Source: Actinomycetes bacterium (GTDB lineage Bacteria; Actinomycetota; Actinomycetes; Actinomycetales; Microbacteriaceae). Taken from it: 8,439 nucleotides of DNA. The DNA lies in NCBI GenBank assembly GCA_030425055.1, contig JAUHVN010000108.1:1-8439 (forward strand), given 5' to 3'. The notes under the pieces are model-generated. The model saw only the letters and a program-made list of their open reading frames with translations, did no database searches and was not told where the DNA came from. Of this stretch, positions 6,623 to 8,439 are shown in pieces. Each line of letters begins with the position of its first letter. Position 1 is the stretch's first letter. The position numbers and the translations under genes are program-made.

Positions 6623-7497
6623 GGATCGTCGGCGCGATCGTCCAGCGCAACCTGCGGCTGTTCTTCCGCGACCGCATGAACGTGTTCTTCTCGCTGCTGG
6701 GCGCGCTCATCCTCTTCGTGCTCTACACGCTCTTCCTCGCACGGCTTCAGATCGACGCCCTCGGCGAGACGTTCCCCACCGCCACGGAGGGCGAGATCCG
6801 CGCGTTCGTGGACTCGTGGATGTTCGCCGGCATCGTCATGCTCACCACCATCACCACCGGCCTCGGTGCGCTCGCGACGCTCGTCGACGACGGCGAGACG
6901 GGGCGCTTCCGCGACTACCTCGTGTCGCCCGTCACGCGCGGGCAGCTGGTGCTCGGATACCTGCTCGCCGCCGTCATCGTCTCGGTCGTCATGTCGATGC
7001 TGGTGCTGGCGTTGAGCATCCTGTACCTCGGCATCGTCGATCAGACGTGGCTCGACCCCGAGACCGTCGTGCGCATCGCCGGGATCACGGTGCTGTGCTG
7101 CCTCGCCTTCACCGCTCTGTCGGCCCTCATCGTCTCGTTCATCCGCACGAGCGCCGCCTTCTCGGGGTTCGCGACGGTGATCGGCACCGCGCTGGGCTTC
7201 GTGGCGGGGGCGTACATCCCGGTGGGGTCGCTGCCCGAGGCGGTCGCCGGCACGATCAACGCGCTTCCCTTCGCTCAGGGGGCGATGCTGCTGCGGCGCG
7301 AGTTCACCGAGGGCACGCTGTCGGACATGGCCGGCGACAGCACCGAGGCCGTCGAGACGCTGCGCGAGTTCTACGGCATCGACGCGTACGTCGGCGACCT
7401 GCTGGTCCCCGCGGGCATCGCGTTCCTCGTGCTCGTCGTCATGGCCGTCGGCTTCACCGCGCTGTCGGCGGGCCGCATCCGTGCCCGCATCCGCTGA
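6619..7497 (+). CDS. ABC-2 type exporter permease (DrrB-like)
   Basis: This 292-residue integral membrane subunit pairs with the ATPase encoded just upstream; their ATGA overlap implies coupled, stoichiometric translation. Six hydrophobic spans are visible at about residues 22-40, 67-88, 110-138, 153-174, 179-200 and 261-284. The cytoplasmic segment DDGETGRFRDYLVSPVTRGQ (90-109) between spans 2 and 3 is the conserved coupling region of ABC-2 transporters that contacts the ATPase. A larger, partly acidic extracytoplasmic loop lies between spans 5 and 6 (about 201-260, LPEAVAGTINALPFAQGAML ... FYGIDAYVG), with the PVGSLP motif near its start, as in DrrB-like permeases. One half-transporter set is encoded, so the working complex is presumably two permeases plus two ATPases. 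The substrate cannot be read from the sequence. Confidence 0.88.
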   Translation: MRIVGAIVQRNLRLFFRDRMNVFFSLLGALILFVLYTLFLARLQIDALGETFPTATEGEIRAFVDSWMFAGIVMLTTITTGLGALATLVDDGETGRFRDYLVSPVTRGQLVLGYLLAAVIVSVVMSMLVLALSILYLGIVDQTWLDPETVVRIAGITVLCCLAFTALSALIVSFIRTSAAFSGFATVIGTALGFVAGAYIPVGSLPEAVAGTINALPFAQGAMLLRREFTEGTLSDMAGDSTEAVETLREFYGIDAYVGDLLVPAGIAFLVLVVMAVGFTALSAGRIRARIR

Positions 7498-7520
7498 GCG
7501 GCATCCCAGGATCGCCGACA

Positions 7521-7526
7521 TAGGCT
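7521..7526 (+). promoter_or_regulatory. Candidate -10 element (TAGGCT) for the lipoprotein gene, leaderless type
   Basis: TAGGCT is identical to the hexamer before pgsA. It ends eight bases before ATG 7535 and five before GTG 7532, and no Shine-Dalgarno intervenes. It suggests that the lipoprotein is transcribed on its own as well as, or instead of, by read-through from the exporter genes 37 bases upstream. Confidence 0.5.
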
Positions 7527-7534
7527 GAGCCGTG

Positions 7535-8293
7535 ATGTCCACCCGAAGCCCCGCCCTGCGCCGTGGGTCGCACCCGGCAGTCCGCGCCGCCGCGCTCGCC
7601 GCCTCCGCGGCGCTCACGCTCCTGCTCGCGGGGTGCGCTGCGGCATCCCCCACGACGACCTACACGGATGCCTCCGGCGAGGAGGTCACCGTCGATTGGC
7701 GCGACTATCCCGCCCACGCCGGGATCGACGCCGACGCCGTGCTCGCCGCCCCCGTCGCCGAAGATGTCGAGGCGCGGTGGGAGCAGATCCGCGTCGCCGT
7801 GGTCGATGCGATCGACGCCGAACTCGACGGCGCGCTCGACGCCGCCTCGTGGTCGGAGCGGGGCGAGGGCGGCTGGAACGATCAGGTCGGCAACGGCTAC
7901 GGCGGCGAGTCGATGCTGTCCACGTACAACTCCGGCAGCTGGGAGGCCGAGATCGTGCTGCCCCGCGAGGACTGGGACCGCGTGATCGCGGCCGCCGGGG
8001 CCGAGCTCGCCGAGTGGGGCATCACGGGCGTCGGACCCGAACCCACCGAGGTGCCCGAGTGGCTCGACTTCGGCGACTTCTTCGAGGGACCCGAATTCGT
8101 GAGCGTCGCGGTGCAGGATGCGTCGCTCGACGCCGACGCCCACTCCGGCGCCCTCGAGCGCGGGTGGCTCGTGAGCGGCATCTCGCTGTTCTACGGCATC
8201 CAGACGATCGCCGAGGCCGATCGCGACGCGTTCACCGCCGCGGCGGCTCCGTTCGCAGGGCTCGAGCGCCCCGAACCGACCAGCTCGGACTGA
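7535..8293 (+). CDS. Putative secreted lipoprotein of unknown function
   Basis: A 252-residue exported protein with a clear lipoprotein signal peptide: basic N-region (STRSPALRRGSHPAVR), hydrophobic core (AAALAASAALTLLL) and lipobox LAGC with the lipidated Cys at residue 34. It should be anchored to the outer face of the membrane. The mature part is acidic and rich in Ala, Asp, Glu and Trp, with no membrane span. Notable stretches are GWNDQVGNGYGGESMLST, WEAEIVLPREDWDRVIAAAG and EWLDFGDFFEGPEFVSVAV. The SWEAEIVLP ... W ... GITGVG pattern vaguely resembles actinobacterial LppA-like lipoproteins; this is a weak, memory-based comparison. GTG 7532, one codon earlier, is an alternative start; 7535 is preferred because its distance to the TAGGCT -10 matches pgsA and miaB. 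It follows the exporter genes by 37 bases, but a functional link is only inferred. Confidence 0.82.
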   Translation: MSTRSPALRRGSHPAVRAAALAASAALTLLLAGCAAASPTTTYTDASGEEVTVDWRDYPAHAGIDADAVLAAPVAEDVEARWEQIRVAVVDAIDAELDGALDAASWSERGEGGWNDQVGNGYGGESMLSTYNSGSWEAEIVLPREDWDRVIAAAGAELAEWGITGVGPEPTEVPEWLDFGDFFEGPEFVSVAVQDASLDADAHSGALERGWLVSGISLFYGIQTIAEADRDAFTAAAAPFAGLERPEPTSSD

Positions 8294-8319
8294 GCCGGCC
8301 GCCCTTGCGGCCGCGGCTC
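8292..8319 (+). terminator. Strong GC hairpin after the lipoprotein gene (terminator-like)
   Basis: GAGCCG (8292-8297) pairs with CGGCTC (8314-8319) and GCCGC (8298-8302) with GCGGC (8307-8311), around a CCTT loop with a two-base bulge (8312-8313). The 11-bp stem begins inside the TGA stop codon. There is no T-run, which is common for actinobacterial terminators, so efficiency is uncertain. It directly abuts the miaB promoter. Confidence 0.6.
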
Positions 8320-8320
8320 G

Positions 8321-8326
8321 TAGAAT
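8321..8326 (+). promoter_or_regulatory. Candidate -10 element (TAGAAT) for miaB
   Basis: TAGAAT is an excellent match to the TANNNT -10 pattern and ends nine bases before the miaB ATG, again with no good Shine-Dalgarno between (GGCGGAACC). It lies two bases after the terminator-like hairpin, so miaB is probably an independent transcription unit with a very short or absent leader. Confidence 0.6.
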
Positions 8327-8335
8327 GGCGGAACC

Positions 8336-8439
8336 ATGTCTTCCCCGTCTTCCGCCCCGACGCTCATCGCGCCGTCCGACGCCGCGCACGCGGCCGACGG
8401 CACCGCCCGCACCTACGAGGTGCGCACGTTCGGGTGCCA
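8336..8439 (+). CDS. miaB: tRNA-2-methylthio-N6-dimethylallyladenosine synthase MiaB (5' end only)
   Basis: The window ends after 34 complete codons of this gene. They read MSSPSSAPTLIAPSD as a polar lead-in and then RTYEVRTFGC, which is the start of the methylthiotransferase UPF0004 domain; Cys34 is the first of three cysteines that bind the auxiliary iron-sulfur cluster in MiaB. The enzyme is a radical-SAM protein that adds a methylthio group to i6A37 next to the anticodon of tRNAs reading U-starting codons. miaB is the normal gene downstream of recA-recX in actinobacteria, which supports the call despite the short fragment. The ATG is set by the TAGAAT -10 nine bases upstream. The rest of the gene is outside the window. 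Confidence 0.85.
   Translation, partial: MSSPSSAPTLIAPSDAAHAADGTARTYEVRTFGC

Noticed and set aside
6361..7653. 430-residue antisense ORF opposite the exporter genes
   Set aside because: His/Asp/Arg/Glu-rich shadow of the membrane permease with no domain.

Overview
The window is a high-GC, densely packed chromosomal segment from an actinobacterium. The gene order ftsK - pgsA - cinA - clgR-type regulator - DUF3046 gene - recA - recX ... miaB is the conserved actinobacterial recA neighbourhood. Protein style, the leaderless promoter pattern and an abundant GGATGC hexamer suggest Microbacteriaceae (Microbacterium-like). The family assignment is inference from memory, not a search result. All recognised genes lie on the + strand. 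I see no rRNA, tRNA, CRISPR array, insertion sequence or attachment site.

Layout. Positions 1-1952 hold the C-terminal motor part of FtsK/SpoIIIE; its start lies upstream of the window. pgsA (1984-2553) follows with its own leaderless-type -10 element and overlaps cinA/pncC (2550-3020) by ATGA. A 149-base, relatively AT-rich gap (3021-3169) carries a perfect 7-bp inverted repeat and a tandem TGTTGT repeat ahead of the XRE-family ClgR-like regulator (3170-3478). A short DUF3046 gene (3490-3711) comes next. The 241-base recA leader (3712-3952) contains a near-consensus actinobacterial LexA box, a candidate -10, a hairpin near the expected transcript start, and a well-initiated small ORF that overlaps the recA start codon. 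recA (3953-5005) and recX (5005-5625) are coupled by TGATG.

Between recX and miaB sits an extra block: an ABC-2 exporter ATPase (5687-6622), its permease (6619-7497, ATGA overlap) and a secreted lipoprotein (7535-8293) with its own TAGGCT promoter, closed by a strong GC hairpin. The first 34 codons of miaB (from 8336) end the window, exactly at the first conserved iron-sulfur cysteine.

Functionally, the left and centre combine chromosome segregation (FtsK), phospholipid synthesis (PgsA), NAD-cycle repair (CinA amidase), proteolysis control (ClgR-like) and SOS recombination with its modulator (RecA/RecX). I found no wholly new system. The most interesting points are the small ORF translationally overlapping recA, the compound SOS control region, the palindrome in front of the clgR-like gene, and the uncharacterised exporter-lipoprotein block inserted into an otherwise conserved cluster.
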